A stretch of DNA of 64,000 bases from Mycobacterium bourgelatii. GTDB taxonomy: Bacteria; Actinomycetota; Actinomycetes; Mycobacteriales; Mycobacteriaceae. The stretch covers positions 2,480,001 through 2,544,000 of the forward strand of contig NZ_BLKZ01000001.1 of assembly GCF_010723575.1 (NCBI RefSeq), given 5' to 3'. Numbering within the stretch: the stretch's first letter is position 1; each line of letters starts with the position of its first letter. Under the pieces are notes generated by a model that was not told the origin of the DNA, did no database searches, and worked only from the letters and a program-made list of their open reading frames with translations. Of the stretch, positions 9,546-19,790 are shown piece by piece. The translations under genes and the position numbers were made by a program.

Positions 9546-10985
9546 GCCGTGATCATAGGTGGGGGCTCAGCAGGTACCAGTATTGGTGTGGGAATAGTTC
9601 ACGAGTGGGAGCCGGGTTCGGGTCCGGTGACGACGTGGGCGCCGACGCCTGGTTCGAAGGCAAAAGCGTTGAAAGCGCCGGCGGTGGATGCGCCGCCGAG
9701 TTCAATGCAGGCCGGGCACATTATTAACTTTGTTGATTTCCGCGAACGTGGTCTTGATTACTCGCGGTTGGTGATGGGTTCCTGGGAAATGCCGGGGAAG
9801 TGCGATATCCGCACGATGACCCACGTGATCAATGCTCACCTGCGTCGGCACGAGACGTACCGCAGCTGGTTTGAATACCAGGACCCCAAGCACATTATTC
9901 GTCACGAAATCCAGAATCCTCGTGACATTCAGTTCGTGCCCGTTCACCACGGTGAGTTGACCCAGCCGGAATGGCGGGACCTGGTTCTTGCCACCCCGAG
10001 TCCGCTGGAATGGGATTGCTTCCGCCTCGGTGTTATCCAGCACGAGAATCACTGCACGCTGTTCGCGATTGTTGACCACCTGCACTGCGACCCCGCGCTG
10101 ATTACCGGCCTGTACGTCGAGATTCTGGCCAATTACCAGTCGCTGGTCGCCGGCAAACCGCCGGTGACGCTGGCCGCGACCGCCAGCCACGCCGAGTTCT
10201 GCAAGCGGGAAAAGGCCTACGCCGACTCCATGACCCTGGACTCCCCCGAGATCCGCAAATGGGTTGCGTTCGCCGAGGCCAACGGCGGAAACGGCCCCGA
10301 GTTCCCATTGCCGCTGGGTGACCAGACAATCCCCTGCGGCGGCGACATGATGGTCATCCCGCTGCTCAGCCCCGAGCAAACCGCGCGGTTCGAAGACGAC
10401 TGCATCGCCTCAGGCGCCCGATTCAGCGGTGGCCTGTTCGCCTGCGCCGCCCTCGCGCACTACGAATTGACCGGCGAGGAAATCTACCGCGGGCTTACCC
10501 CCATCGATAAGCGGCGCACGCCCGAGGAATACATGACGATGGGTTGGTTCACCGGCGTCATTCCCTTCGAAGCAACCGTCGACCCCAACTCCTTCGTCGA
10601 AACCGCCCGCTCCATTCAGGCCTCATTCGACGAAAACATCGCCCTCGCGCAAGTGCCTTACGACCGCGTCCTGGAATTGGCGCCCTGGCTCAACAAGTAC
10701 GGCCCCCCAATTCTTCATGATGAACTACATGGACGTCGGCCTGCCGCCACTTTCCGCAGTGGTCGCCACCGCACTCACCGGATCAAATGCAACCGCCTAC
10801 AACGACGGCAGAAGCCCGGCATACCTCTACATGTCGGTAATCCGCCTCTTCGACGAAGTCTCGCTGCTGATCTCATTCCCGAACAACCCCATCGCCCGCG
10901 AATCCGTAACCCGCTACGGCGAAGTCATCAAATCCGTATTCACCCGCGCAGCCGCCGGCGAGTACACAGCACCAGCAGTCCACGC
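9546..10985 (+). repeat. Long inverted repeat, left arm (covers pap copy 1)
   Basis: The arm is about 1,440 bases and matches the reverse complement of 11700-13138. Comparing the arms by eye through most of their length, I saw two differences: one silent base change near 9715 and the extra C at 10703-10708. Similarity stops almost exactly at the coding limits: the ribosome binding regions before 9546 and the sequences after 10985 differ between the arms. Confidence 0.93.
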
Positions 10986-10995
10986 AACTCGATAA
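9549..10995 (+). pseudogene. PapA-type acyltransferase, frameshifted copy
   Basis: The first 385 residues are identical to the intact pap gene at 11690-13135, including the acyltransferase motif HX3DX14Y (HLHCD, then Y after 14 residues). At 10703-10708 there are six Cs where the intact copy has five. This +1 change moves the frame, so translation continues into an unrelated tail ending at 11003. The lost C-terminal about 96 residues (starting MMNYMDVGLPPLS) lie in the next frame and end at 10995. The start is GTG 9549 with AGGAGGGG just upstream, 50 bp after the PKS. Known family role: transfer of polyketide acyl chains onto a sugar or glycolipid acceptor. It may be a real pseudogene, a phase-variable homopolymer tract, or a sequencing error. 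Confidence 0.85.
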
Positions 10996-11003
10996 GAAAG
11001 TAA

Positions 11004-11689
11004 GTTCATTTAATTTTCCCGGGCAAACGGGCAGGAAACGGTCCGCGTGGAATAGGCTCGCGTGCCATGGAGCACATGATTCGCGGTTTGTCTTGAGATT
11101 GTGCCGTGATTTCTTCCGCAATGGCCTCTTGTGCGCTGTGGATCGTATTTGACGTGGGTTGTATAGGGCTCATGCCGGCGCGGATTTGTGCGGTCACCCG
11201 AACGTCACGTGATGAATTGAAGATGGCATAACGCCTGGTAGTTGGCACGTGTCTAGCTAGCCAACGGCAGGTCCCCGGGGCGGGGCTACCGACGGCCCGA
11301 ACCGGCCTCGACGGCAGGGCCCGCGGCTCCACTAGTTTCTAGCTCCCCGCTTGCCCAAGGGTGGTTACCCCACCGGGCGGGCGTTGCGCGGGTAGCGGGG
11401 GCCTGAGCGCCCAGTCCCGGCCGTTTAGCGGCCGACCAAGATACTGACTCGGCCGCCCATGATCATACGATCGGCACTGTAACCGCCTGAATCACAAGAT
11501 GCGCGTACGTCAACAAGCGGCATTCAGCGCTCGGTCAAGATCAATAAAACACCGACCGGGCCGTCGCTGCCTTTACGGCGCAGACAGCGCAATAGTGACT
11601 CGTATCACAATTCGCAAATCGGACAACACGAAGCCACTGCTGCGCCTTTGCCGAGGACCCCGGCTGACCCGAAATAAAAATTTCGGGTT
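11004..11689. other. Spacer between convergent pap copies, no gene seen
   Basis: 686 bases lie between the two convergent pap 3' ends. I see no recognisable gene. The 108-residue minus-strand frame at 11006-11332 has no family resemblance and composition typical of chance frames. A small hairpin with CGGCCG arms and a TTTAG loop lies at 11418-11434. No insertion-sequence ends or transposase were seen. Confidence 0.55.
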
Positions 11690-13135
11690 CTACCGGGCGG
11701 CGTGGACTGCTGGTGCTGTGTACTCGCCGGCGGCTGCGCGGGTGAATACGGATTTGATGACTTCGCCGTAGCGGGTTACGGATTCGCGGGCGATGGGGTT
11801 GTTCGGGAATGAGATCAGCAGCGAGACTTCGTCGAAGAGGCGGATTACCGACATGTAGAGGTATGCCGGGCTTCTGCCGTCGTTGTAGGCGGTTGCATTT
11901 GATCCGGTGAGTGCGGTGGCGACCACTGCGGAAAGTGGCGGCAGGCCGACGTCCATGTAGTTCATCATGAAGAATTGGGGGCCGTACTTGTTGAGCCAGG
12001 GCGCCAATTCCAGGACGCGGTCGTAAGGCACTTGCGCGAGGGCGATGTTTTCGTCGAATGAGGCCTGAATGGAGCGGGCGGTTTCGACGAAGGAGTTGGG
12101 GTCGACGGTTGCTTCGAAGGGAATGACGCCGGTGAACCAACCCATCGTCATGTATTCCTCGGGCGTGCGCCGCTTATCGATGGGGGTAAGCCCGCGGTAG
12201 ATTTCCTCGCCGGTCAATTCGTAGTGCGCGAGGGCGGCGCAGGCGAACAGGCCACCGCTGAATCGGGCGCCTGAGGCGATGCAGTCGTCTTCGAACCGCG
12301 CGGTTTGCTCGGGGCTGAGCAGCGGGATGACCATCATGTCGCCGCCGCAGGGGATTGTCTGGTCACCCAGCGGCAATGGGAACTCGGGGCCGTTTCCGCC
12401 GTTGGCCTCGGCGAACGCAACCCATTTGCGGATCTCGGGGGAGTCCAGGGTCATGGAGTCGGCGTAGGCCTTTTCCCGCTTGCAGAACTCGGCGTGGCTG
12501 GCGGTCGCGGCCAGCGTCACCGGCGGTTTGCCGGCGACCAGCGACTGGTAATTGGCCAGAATCTCGACGTACAGGCCGGTAATCAGCGCGGGGTCGCAGT
12601 GCAGGTGGTCAACAATCGCGAACAGCGTGCAGTGATTCTCGTGCTGGATAACACCGAGGCGGAAGCAATCCCATTCCAGCGGACTCGGGGTGGCAAGAAC
12701 CAGGTCCCGCCATTCCGGCTGGGTCAACTCACCGTGGTGAACGGGCACGAACTGAATGTCACGAGGATTCTGGATTTCGTGACGAATAATGTGCTTGGGG
12801 TCCTGGTATTCAAACCAGCTGCGGTACGTCTCGTGCCGACGCAGGTGAGCATTGATCACGTGGGTCATCGTGCGGATATCGCACTTCCCCGGCATTTCCC
12901 AGGAACCCATCACCAACCGCGAGTAATCAAGACCACGTTCGCGGAAATCAACAAAGTTAATAATGTGTCCGGCCTGCATTGAACTCGGCGGCGCATCCAC
13001 CGCCGGCGCTTTCAACGCTTTTGCCTTCGAACCAGGCGTCGGCGCCCACGTCGTCACCGGACCCGAACCCGGCTCCCACTCGTGAACTATTCCCACACCA
13101 ATACTGGTACCTGCTGAGCCCCCACCTATGATCAC
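11690..13135 (-). CDS. PapA-type polyketide-associated acyltransferase (intact copy)
   Basis: A 481-residue member of the mycobacterial PapA family (condensation-domain-like acyltransferases). The N-terminus has the family pattern WEPGSGPVTTW followed by a PPSSMQ..HI segment. The catalytic motif HX3DX14Y is present (HLHCD, then Tyr after 14 residues), and a late NYMDVGLPPLS segment sits where the family's structural second motif is expected. GTG start at 13135 with GAGGAG upstream. It lies 145 bp downstream of the PKS ending at 13281 in the same direction, so probably one operon. Inferred job: transfer of the acyl chain made by the neighbouring PKS to a lipid or sugar acceptor. Of the duplicated pair, this is the copy expected to be functional. 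Confidence 0.93.
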   Translation of the reverse strand: MIIGGGSAGTSIGVGIVHEWEPGSGPVTTWAPTPGSKAKALKAPAVDAPPSSMQAGHIINFVDFRERGLDYSRLVMGSWEMPGKCDIRTMTHVINAHLRRHETYRSWFEYQDPKHIIRHEIQNPRDIQFVPVHHGELTQPEWRDLVLATPSPLEWDCFRLGVIQHENHCTLFAIVDHLHCDPALITGLYVEILANYQSLVAGKPPVTLAATASHAEFCKREKAYADSMTLDSPEIRKWVAFAEANGGNGPEFPLPLGDQTIPCGGDMMVIPLLSPEQTARFEDDCIASGARFSGGLFACAALAHYELTGEEIYRGLTPIDKRRTPEEYMTMGWFTGVIPFEATVDPNSFVETARSIQASFDENIALAQVPYDRVLELAPWLNKYGPQFFMMNYMDVGLPPLSAVVATALTGSNATAYNDGRSPAYLYMSVIRLFDEVSLLISFPNNPIARESVTRYGEVIKSVFTRAAAGEYTAPAVHAAR

Positions 13136-13138
13136 GGC
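11700..13138 (-). repeat. Long inverted repeat, right arm (covers pap copy 2)
   Basis: This is the reverse-complement partner of 9546-10985 and one base shorter, matching the single C difference. The arms are 714 bases apart. The near identity contrasts with the flanking PKS genes, which are clearly diverged, and so points to recent duplication or gene conversion of the pap coding region only. Confidence 0.93.
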
Positions 13139-13280
13139 TTCTCCTCAATTCCGGCCGCTGCAGTGCAGTGCAGTCGGTACTTAAGTGCTATTCCTACCTC
13201 ACCAGGGCACCGCAATGTTGCCTTTTGAGGTCAATTGGTCAAAAAGACCTTCGTCACACTCCGTGCCGTCGTGACCTACG

Positions 13281-16200
13281 TCACGAAGCAGCGGTGATGT
13301 CGCCCTTTGCGGTCAATCTTTCGTAAAGGCAGTCCGCCATACCCCGGATAGTGGTGATGTCGGCGGTGCTGATACGAATCCCGGTTTCCGCCTGGATGCG
13401 GGCGCGCAGTTCGTGGTTGGCCAACGAATCCAGGCCGTAGTCGGTGAGCGGACGGTCAGCGTCGATGGTGCGGCGTAGGAGCAGCCCGATTTGCTCCGAG
13501 AGCAGCCGACGCAGCCGCCCCGGCCATTCTTCCTGGGGAAGCTCGTTGAGCTCGGCCAGCAGCTGGCTGGCACCCGCCCGGCTCTTACCCATCTTCTGGA
13601 AGTTCTCCGCGAATGGGCTGCGCTGGGCGAACGCCATCAACCATGGCGAGTCAAGCACCGGGGCGTAGCCGGAGTAGGCGCGATTGTGGCGCAACAGCGA
13701 CTCAAACGCATACGCACCCTCTTCCGGCGTGATGGCATCGCCACCGGCCTTCTCGGCGAAGGTGGTCGCGCGACCGATCTCGCCCCAGGCACCCCAGGCG
13801 ACAGACGTCGCCGGCAGGCCCTGAGCGCGCCGCCAGTGCGTGAACGCGTCCAACCAGCTGTTGGCCGCCGCATACGCACCCTGACCAGGCGAACCCACCA
13901 GCGCCGCCGCCGAGGAGAACAGGCAGAACCAGTCCAGCGGCTGCTCGGCCTCGAGATCCTGCACTGCCTCGTGGAGATACCAGGCGCCGTACACCTTGGG
14001 GGCCCAGTCCTTCGCGATGAGCTCGTCGGTGATGTTTTCCAAGGTGGCGTCCTCGACCACGGCGGCCGCATGCAGCACACCGCGCAACGGCAGGCCCGTC
14101 GCGGTCGCCGCCGCAACCAGCCGCCGGGCGGTACCCGGCTCGGCGATGTCGCCACGCTCCACCACAACATCCGCGCCGATCGCACGGATGAAGTCGATCG
14201 CTTCCAGCGCCTTCTGGCTGGGCTCCGAGCGCGAACTCAGCACGATACGACCCGCACCCACTCCACCGGATCCAGAAGCCATCTTCTCGGCCAGGAACAG
14301 ACCCAGACCGCCCAGACCACCGGTGATGATGTAGGACCCGTCACTACGGAACGCCGGAGCCTGCTCGGGCGGCAACACCACACTGCTGCGCCCGGCGTGC
14401 GGCACGTCCAGGATCAACTTGCCGGTGTGCTCGGATGCGCCCATCACGCGAATCGCCGTGGCCGCCTCGGCCAGCGGGTAGTGCGTGCTCTCGGGCTTGG
14501 GTAGGACGCCCTCGGCAGTCAGCCGGTACACGGTGCCCAGCAACTCGCGCACCGCTGCGGGCTGACTCTGCGCCATCAACCCCAGGTCGACGCCGTAGAA
14601 CGCGAGATTCTGCCGGAACGGGTAGAGCCCGAGCTTGGTGTCGCCGTAGATGTCGCGTTTGCCGATCTCGACGAACCGGCCACCAACGGCCAGCAAGTGA
14701 ATGCCCGCGCGCTGGGCGGCACCGAACACCGAGTTGAGCACGACGTCGACACCGTAGCCGTCGGTGTCGCGGCGGATCTGCGCGGCGAACTCCACACTGC
14801 GCGAGTCGTAGACGTGCTCGATGCCCATGTCGCGCAACAGCTGCCGGCGCTTTTCGCTACCGGCGGTCGCATAGATCTCGGCACCCGCCGCACGCGCGAT
14901 CGCGATCGCCGCCTGCCCCACCCCACCGGTGGCGGAGTGGATCAGCACCTTGTCCCCGGCCCTGATCCGGGCCAGATCCTGCAGCCCGTACCAGGCGGTT
15001 GCGCTGGCGGTCGTCACGGCCGCGGCCTCCGCGTCGGTCAAGCCCTCGGGCAGCTTGACGACCATGCGGGCGTCGCAGTTGAGGAAGGTGGACCAGCAGC
15101 CGTTGGGGGACAGCCCGCCGACGTGGTCGCCGACCTTGAGGTCGGTCACGTCGGATCCCACCGCGGTCACCACACCGGCGAAGTCGGTGCCCAGCTGCGG
15201 TTGCTTGCCATCCGCGGTCTTGTACAGGCCGAAGGTGACCAAGACGTCGGCGAAGTTGATGCTCGAGGCGCTGACCGCCACCTCAATTTCATTCGGCCCC
15301 GGTGCAATCCGGTCGAACGCGGTGAATTCCAGCGTCTGCAAGTCTCCCGGGTTGCGGATCTGCAGCCGCATGCCGTCCTGGTCGTGCTCGACGATGGTGG
15401 TGTGCCGCTCCTCCGGGCGCAGTGGTGCCGGGTTCAGCCTCGCGGTGTACCACTCGTCGTTGCGCCAAGCCGTCTCGTCTTCATCGGACTCGGCGGCCAA
15501 CAGGTGGCGTGCCACCTGCTCGACGCCGGTCTGCTCGTCGACGTCGATGTGGGTGACCTTCAGATGCGGATGCTCGGCACCGATCACCCGTAACAGACCA
15601 CGCAGCCCGCCCTGCTCGAGGTTGACCTGGTCTTCGGACACAACCTGCTGTGCATTGCGGGTCACCACGTAAAACCGCGGCACCTGGCTCGAGATCTCGG
15701 GCAGTTCCCGGGCGATGCGCACCACGTGCTCGACATATTCACGGCCGCGAGCGGGTGATGCCGACGGATCGCCGTCCTTATTGCTCGGAGTGAGCACGAC
15801 GACACCGGTGAAGCCACCGGCCTCGAGCTCGCTGCGCAGCTTGGCGGCCCGGTCGGCATGGTCGCTCTGGAATGGCCAGGACAAGGTGAAGCACTGCGCG
15901 TCGTGCACCTTCAACGCATCGGTCAGCTCGGTAGCCGCCAGGTCCGCGGCATCGCCGGTGCTGATCAACAGCCACGTTCCCGCCTCGGCGTGGGCCGTCT
16001 CAGGGAGCTCGCGCCGGTGCCACTCGATGGTCAGCAGCCGCTCGTTCAATATCCGGTTCCGCTCGGCGTCGGGGGACGCGCCGGTCCCCAACTGCAGCCC
16101 GCGGACGGTGAGGACGACAGCGCCGTTCTCGTCCAGGATGTCCAGGTCTGCTTCCACACCCGAGCCGGCCCCCGAACTGGCCCCGTTCACCGTGGTCAGG

Positions 16201-19200
16201 CAGTACCGCGCGTTGCGCGGCGGGCCGTAGACCCGCAGTTGCCGTACGCCCAGCGGCAGCATCAGGCCGGAGCCGCCGGCATTGCGGACGATCGGGTGCG
16301 CGGCCACCGACTGGAAGCACGCGTCCAGCAGCGCCGGGTGCACGCCAAAGGCACCCTGCTGGGCGCGGATCGAGCCCGGCACTCCAACCTCTGCGAGCAC
16401 GGTGCTGACACCGGACTCCGGGGCGGTGTGCGTCGTTCCCAGGCCGGCGAACGCCGGACCGTACTGGATTCCGTGCAGGTCGAATCCCTGCCGGAGGTCA
16501 TCGCCGGCGATGGGTTCGGGGTGCTCGGCCAGCAGGGCGGCGATGTCGTGTGCGGCCGGCTGTTCGCGGTCGTCTTCCGGGATTTCCTGCAGCGACGCGG
16601 ACGCCCGACGTGAGCGTTCCCCCTCCTGCTCGGTCTCCACCGCGAACGTCACCACACCGGGTGCCTCGACGGTCGCCGAAGCCGCGACAGGAGTCTGCTC
16701 GTCCAGCAACAGCAGCTGTTCGAAACGGACATCGCGGATCTCCGAGGCGTCGCCGAAGACCTCGCGGGCCGCGGCCAACGCCATCTCGCAGTAAGCAGCG
16801 CCGGGAAGCGCTGCGGCACCGTGGATTTGGTGGTCGGCCAGCCACGGCAGCGCGTCGGTACCCACCTCGCCCTGCCACACGTGCCGCTCCGGCTCCTCGG
16901 CCAGCCGCACGTGTGCGCCCAGCAAGGGGTGCACGGTGATGGTGGAGGTGCCGTAGGTCCGTGATTCCTGGTTGGCGTCGGGGTTCAGCAACAGCTGACG
17001 CTGGGTCCAGGCCGGCAGTGGTGCGTCGACCAGGCGGCCAGTGGGGTAGAGGACGGAGAAGTCCACCGCGGCGCCGGCCGCATACAGGTCGCCTATCACG
17101 CCGCGCAGCCCATGAGGCAGCGGTTGCTCGCGGCGCATGCCCGCCAACGCCACGGCCGACATGTCCAGGCTGCGGGCGGTCTGGCTGACGGGGTGGGTCA
17201 GCAGCGGGTGCGGGGTCAGTTCGGTGAAGACGCGGTAGCCGTCTTCGAGCGCGGCCTGCACCGCCGCGGCGAAACGCACGGTTTGACGCAGGTTGTCCAC
17301 CCAGTAGTAGGCGTCGCAGTACGGCTCTTCCCGCGGGTCGAACGAGGTCGCCGAGAAGTAGGGAACCTCCGGTTCCAGCGGGCTGATGTCTTCCAGCGCC
17401 TCGGTCAGGTCGTCCAGGATCGGCTCCACCTGCGGCGAGTGCGAGGCCACGTCCACGGCGACCTCGCGCGCCATGATGTCGCGTTCTTCCCAGGCCTTCA
17501 CGAACTGGCGAACCGTCTCGGTGGCACCGCCGATAACCGTCGACTGCGGCGATGCGACCACCGCGACCACGACGTCATCGACGCCGCGGGCCATCAATTC
17601 CGTGATCACCTTTTGGGCGGGCAGTTCCACCGACGCCATGGCGCCGGCGCCGGCGATGCGCGTCATCAGCTTGGAGCGGCGGCAGATCACCTTCACGCCG
17701 TCTTCGATCGACAGCGCACCGGCCACCACCGCCGCGGCGGACTCGCCCAGCGAGTGGCCGATCACCGCGCCGGGCGTCACGCCGTAGGCCTTCATCGTGG
17801 CCGCCATGGCGACCTGCATGGCGAACAGCGTCGGCTGCACCCGGTCGATACCGGTGACCACCTCGGGGGCGGTCATCGCCTCGGTCACCGAGAACCCGGA
17901 TTCCGCGGCGATCAGCGGTTCGATCTCGGCGATGGTCGCGGCGAACACCGGCTCGTTGGCCAGCAGGTCCGCGCCCATGCGGGCCCACTGCGAGCCCTGC
18001 CCGGAAAACACCCAGACCGGACCCTTGTCGTCCTGACCGACGGCCTCGGGGTGTGGGACCTCGCTATTGGCGACCTCGCGCAGCGACGTGACCAGCTCCT
18101 CGCGCGTGCTGGCCAGCACGGCCGTGCGTACCTGCCGGTGCCCGCGCCGAAGGGCCAGCGTGTATGCCAAGTCCTTGAGCGCAAAGTCAGGGCCCTGCGC
18201 GTCGACCCAGTCGGCGAGCCGCGTGGCGGTCCGGCGCAGCGCGTCCTCTGAACTGGCCGACACCGGGAACACCAGGCCGCCCTCGATGCCCGCACCCGTC
18301 GAGGTGTCGCCGGTGACTCCGGTGGGCTCGGGGGCCTGCTCGAGCACTGCGTGGGCGTTGGTGCCCGACATGCCGTACGACGACACCGCTGCCCGGCGCG
18401 GCCCGTTGTTGCTGGGCCACGGCGTAAGATCTTGCGCCACAAAGAGATTCGTCTCGACCTCGGCGAGCTCATCGGGCAGCTTGGTGAAGTTGGTGTTCTT
18501 CGGGACCTCACCGTGCTGCAGTGCGAGGACGGCCTTCAACAGGCCGAGCGCGCCGGAGGCCGACTGCGTGTGCCCGAAGTTGGTCTTCAGCGAACCAAGC
18601 ACGCAGGGGCCGTCGGTGCCGTACACCTCGGCCAGGCTCTTGTATTCGATCGGGTCGCCGATAGGGGTACCGGTGCCGTGCGCCTCGACCATGCCGACGG
18701 TCGCCGGGTCCACGCCACCGGCGGCCAGTGCCGCCCGGTAGGCCGCGACCTGCGCCGGGCCCGACGGTGTCGCGATGTTGACGGTGTGGCCGTCCTGGTT
18801 CGACGAGGTGCCGCGGATGACGGCCAGGACCCGGTCACCGTCGCGCTGGGCGTCCTCCAGTCGCTTGAGCATGACGACGACGCACGCCTCGCCCATGACG
18901 AACCCGTCGGCCGCTACGTCGAAAGCGTGGCAGCGGCCGGTCGGTGACCCCATGCCCAGCAGCGATCCGGAGACGAATCGGCGCGGGTCCTGCGTCAACG
19001 AGACGCCGCCGGCCAGGGCAACCTCGCATTCGCTCTCGTGCAGGCTCCGGCAGGCCAGGTGGATAGCGGTAAGGCCGGACGAGCAGGCGGTGTCCACGGT
19101 CATCGCCGGACCGTGCAGTCCCAGCGCGTAGGCGACGCGACCGGAGGCGAAGCTGTAGTTGTTGCCGGTGAACCCGTAGGGCCCGTCCAGCGCGTTGGCG

Positions 19201-19616
19201 TCGGCGGTCCGCAATATGTAGTCGCCGTTGGTCATCCCGACGAACACACCGGTCGGCGAATCGGTCAGCTTGCTCGGGGTGCAGCCAGCGTGCTCGATCG
19301 CTTCCCACGAGGTTTCCAGCAGCAACCGGTGCTGCGGGTCCAGTGCGGTCGCCTCCTGCTCGCTGATCCCGAAGAAGTCGGAGTCGAAGCCGCCGATGTC
19401 CTCGAGGAAGGCGCCCCATTTCGAGACGGACCGACCGGGTACGCCGGGCTCAGGGTCGTAGTATTCGTTGACGTCCCAGCGGTCGGCGGGAACCTCCGTC
19501 ACCAAGTCGTCGCCGCGCAGCAACGCCTCCCAAAGCAGCTCGGGGGAGTCGATGCCCCCGGGCAGCCGGCACGCCATACCAATGACAGCAACCGGAGTTA
19601 CGCGCGAATTATCCAC
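13281..19616 (-). CDS. pks5: Pks5-like type I polyketide synthase (KS-AT-DH-ER-KR-ACP)
   Basis: 2,111 residues with the full iterative reducing set: KS (DTACSSG near Cys178, EAHGTGT, NFGHTQ), AT (GHSLGES), DH (HQIHGAAALP), ER (GGVGQAAIAIA), KR (GGLGGLG, GAYAAANSWL) and ACP (YGLDSLA). The frame extends to an ATG at 19634, but GTG 19616 is preferred: it aligns with the start of the other copies (VDNSRVTPVAVIGM) and the GGAGAGAAG stretch overlapping that ATG is the natural ribosome binding site. It is the mirror partner of the PKS at 3187-9498, with the same upstream element, and is followed by a pap gene. The chains made are probably methyl-branched (family knowledge); the exact starter and length cannot be read from sequence. 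Confidence 0.96.
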   Translation of the reverse strand: MDNSRVTPVAVIGMACRLPGGIDSPELLWEALLRGDDLVTEVPADRWDVNEYYDPEPGVPGRSVSKWGAFLEDIGGFDSDFFGISEQEATALDPQHRLLLETSWEAIEHAGCTPSKLTDSPTGVFVGMTNGDYILRTADANALDGPYGFTGNNYSFASGRVAYALGLHGPAMTVDTACSSGLTAIHLACRSLHESECEVALAGGVSLTQDPRRFVSGSLLGMGSPTGRCHAFDVAADGFVMGEACVVVMLKRLEDAQRDGDRVLAVIRGTSSNQDGHTVNIATPSGPAQVAAYRAALAAGGVDPATVGMVEAHGTGTPIGDPIEYKSLAEVYGTDGPCVLGSLKTNFGHTQSASGALGLLKAVLALQHGEVPKNTNFTKLPDELAEVETNLFVAQDLTPWPSNNGPRRAAVSSYGMSGTNAHAVLEQAPEPTGVTGDTSTGAGIEGGLVFPVSASSEDALRRTATRLADWVDAQGPDFALKDLAYTLALRRGHRQVRTAVLASTREELVTSLREVANSEVPHPEAVGQDDKGPVWVFSGQGSQWARMGADLLANEPVFAATIAEIEPLIAAESGFSVTEAMTAPEVVTGIDRVQPTLFAMQVAMAATMKAYGVTPGAVIGHSLGESAAAVVAGALSIEDGVKVICRRSKLMTRIAGAGAMASVELPAQKVITELMARGVDDVVVAVVASPQSTVIGGATETVRQFVKAWEERDIMAREVAVDVASHSPQVEPILDDLTEALEDISPLEPEVPYFSATSFDPREEPYCDAYYWVDNLRQTVRFAAAVQAALEDGYRVFTELTPHPLLTHPVSQTARSLDMSAVALAGMRREQPLPHGLRGVIGDLYAAGAAVDFSVLYPTGRLVDAPLPAWTQRQLLLNPDANQESRTYGTSTITVHPLLGAHVRLAEEPERHVWQGEVGTDALPWLADHQIHGAAALPGAAYCEMALAAAREVFGDASEIRDVRFEQLLLLDEQTPVAASATVEAPGVVTFAVETEQEGERSRRASASLQEIPEDDREQPAAHDIAALLAEHPEPIAGDDLRQGFDLHGIQYGPAFAGLGTTHTAPESGVSTVLAEVGVPGSIRAQQGAFGVHPALLDACFQSVAAHPIVRNAGGSGLMLPLGVRQLRVYGPPRNARYCLTTVNGASSGAGSGVEADLDILDENGAVVLTVRGLQLGTGASPDAERNRILNERLLTIEWHRRELPETAHAEAGTWLLISTGDAADLAATELTDALKVHDAQCFTLSWPFQSDHADRAAKLRSELEAGGFTGVVVLTPSNKDGDPSASPARGREYVEHVVRIARELPEISSQVPRFYVVTRNAQQVVSEDQVNLEQGGLRGLLRVIGAEHPHLKVTHIDVDEQTGVEQVARHLLAAESDEDETAWRNDEWYTARLNPAPLRPEERHTTIVEHDQDGMRLQIRNPGDLQTLEFTAFDRIAPGPNEIEVAVSASSINFADVLVTFGLYKTADGKQPQLGTDFAGVVTAVGSDVTDLKVGDHVGGLSPNGCWSTFLNCDARMVVKLPEGLTDAEAAAVTTASATAWYGLQDLARIRAGDKVLIHSATGGVGQAAIAIARAAGAEIYATAGSEKRRQLLRDMGIEHVYDSRSVEFAAQIRRDTDGYGVDVVLNSVFGAAQRAGIHLLAVGGRFVEIGKRDIYGDTKLGLYPFRQNLAFYGVDLGLMAQSQPAAVRELLGTVYRLTAEGVLPKPESTHYPLAEAATAIRVMGASEHTGKLILDVPHAGRSSVVLPPEQAPAFRSDGSYIITGGLGGLGLFLAEKMASGSGGVGAGRIVLSSRSEPSQKALEAIDFIRAIGADVVVERGDIAEPGTARRLVAAATATGLPLRGVLHAAAVVEDATLENITDELIAKDWAPKVYGAWYLHEAVQDLEAEQPLDWFCLFSSAAALVGSPGQGAYAAANSWLDAFTHWRRAQGLPATSVAWGAWGEIGRATTFAEKAGGDAITPEEGAYAFESLLRHNRAYSGYAPVLDSPWLMAFAQRSPFAENFQKMGKSRAGASQLLAELNELPQEEWPGRLRRLLSEQIGLLLRRTIDADRPLTDYGLDSLANHELRARIQAETGIRISTADITTIRGMADCLYERLTAKGDITAAS

Positions 19617-19790
19617 GGTGGTTCTTCTCTCCATAAAAACTTCGGGTTCTTATCTCTGGCGTCGAGCTCGTAATAACGCTTCGAGGATCATGGCCGATTT
19701 GGTCACGTGTGCGGGCGAAAACCGCAGCAACCGGCACACACAACCCATCGACCCCCATCGAAGCCAATCAGTAGTTCTTGGCGTCAACAG

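Noticed and set aside
11006..11332. A 108-codon frame in the pap spacer
   Set aside because: No ribosome binding site, no family likeness, Arg/Pro-rich composition as in chance frames.
11004..11689. An insertion sequence that created the inverted pap copies
   Set aside because: No transposase frame, terminal repeats or target duplication seen in the spacer.
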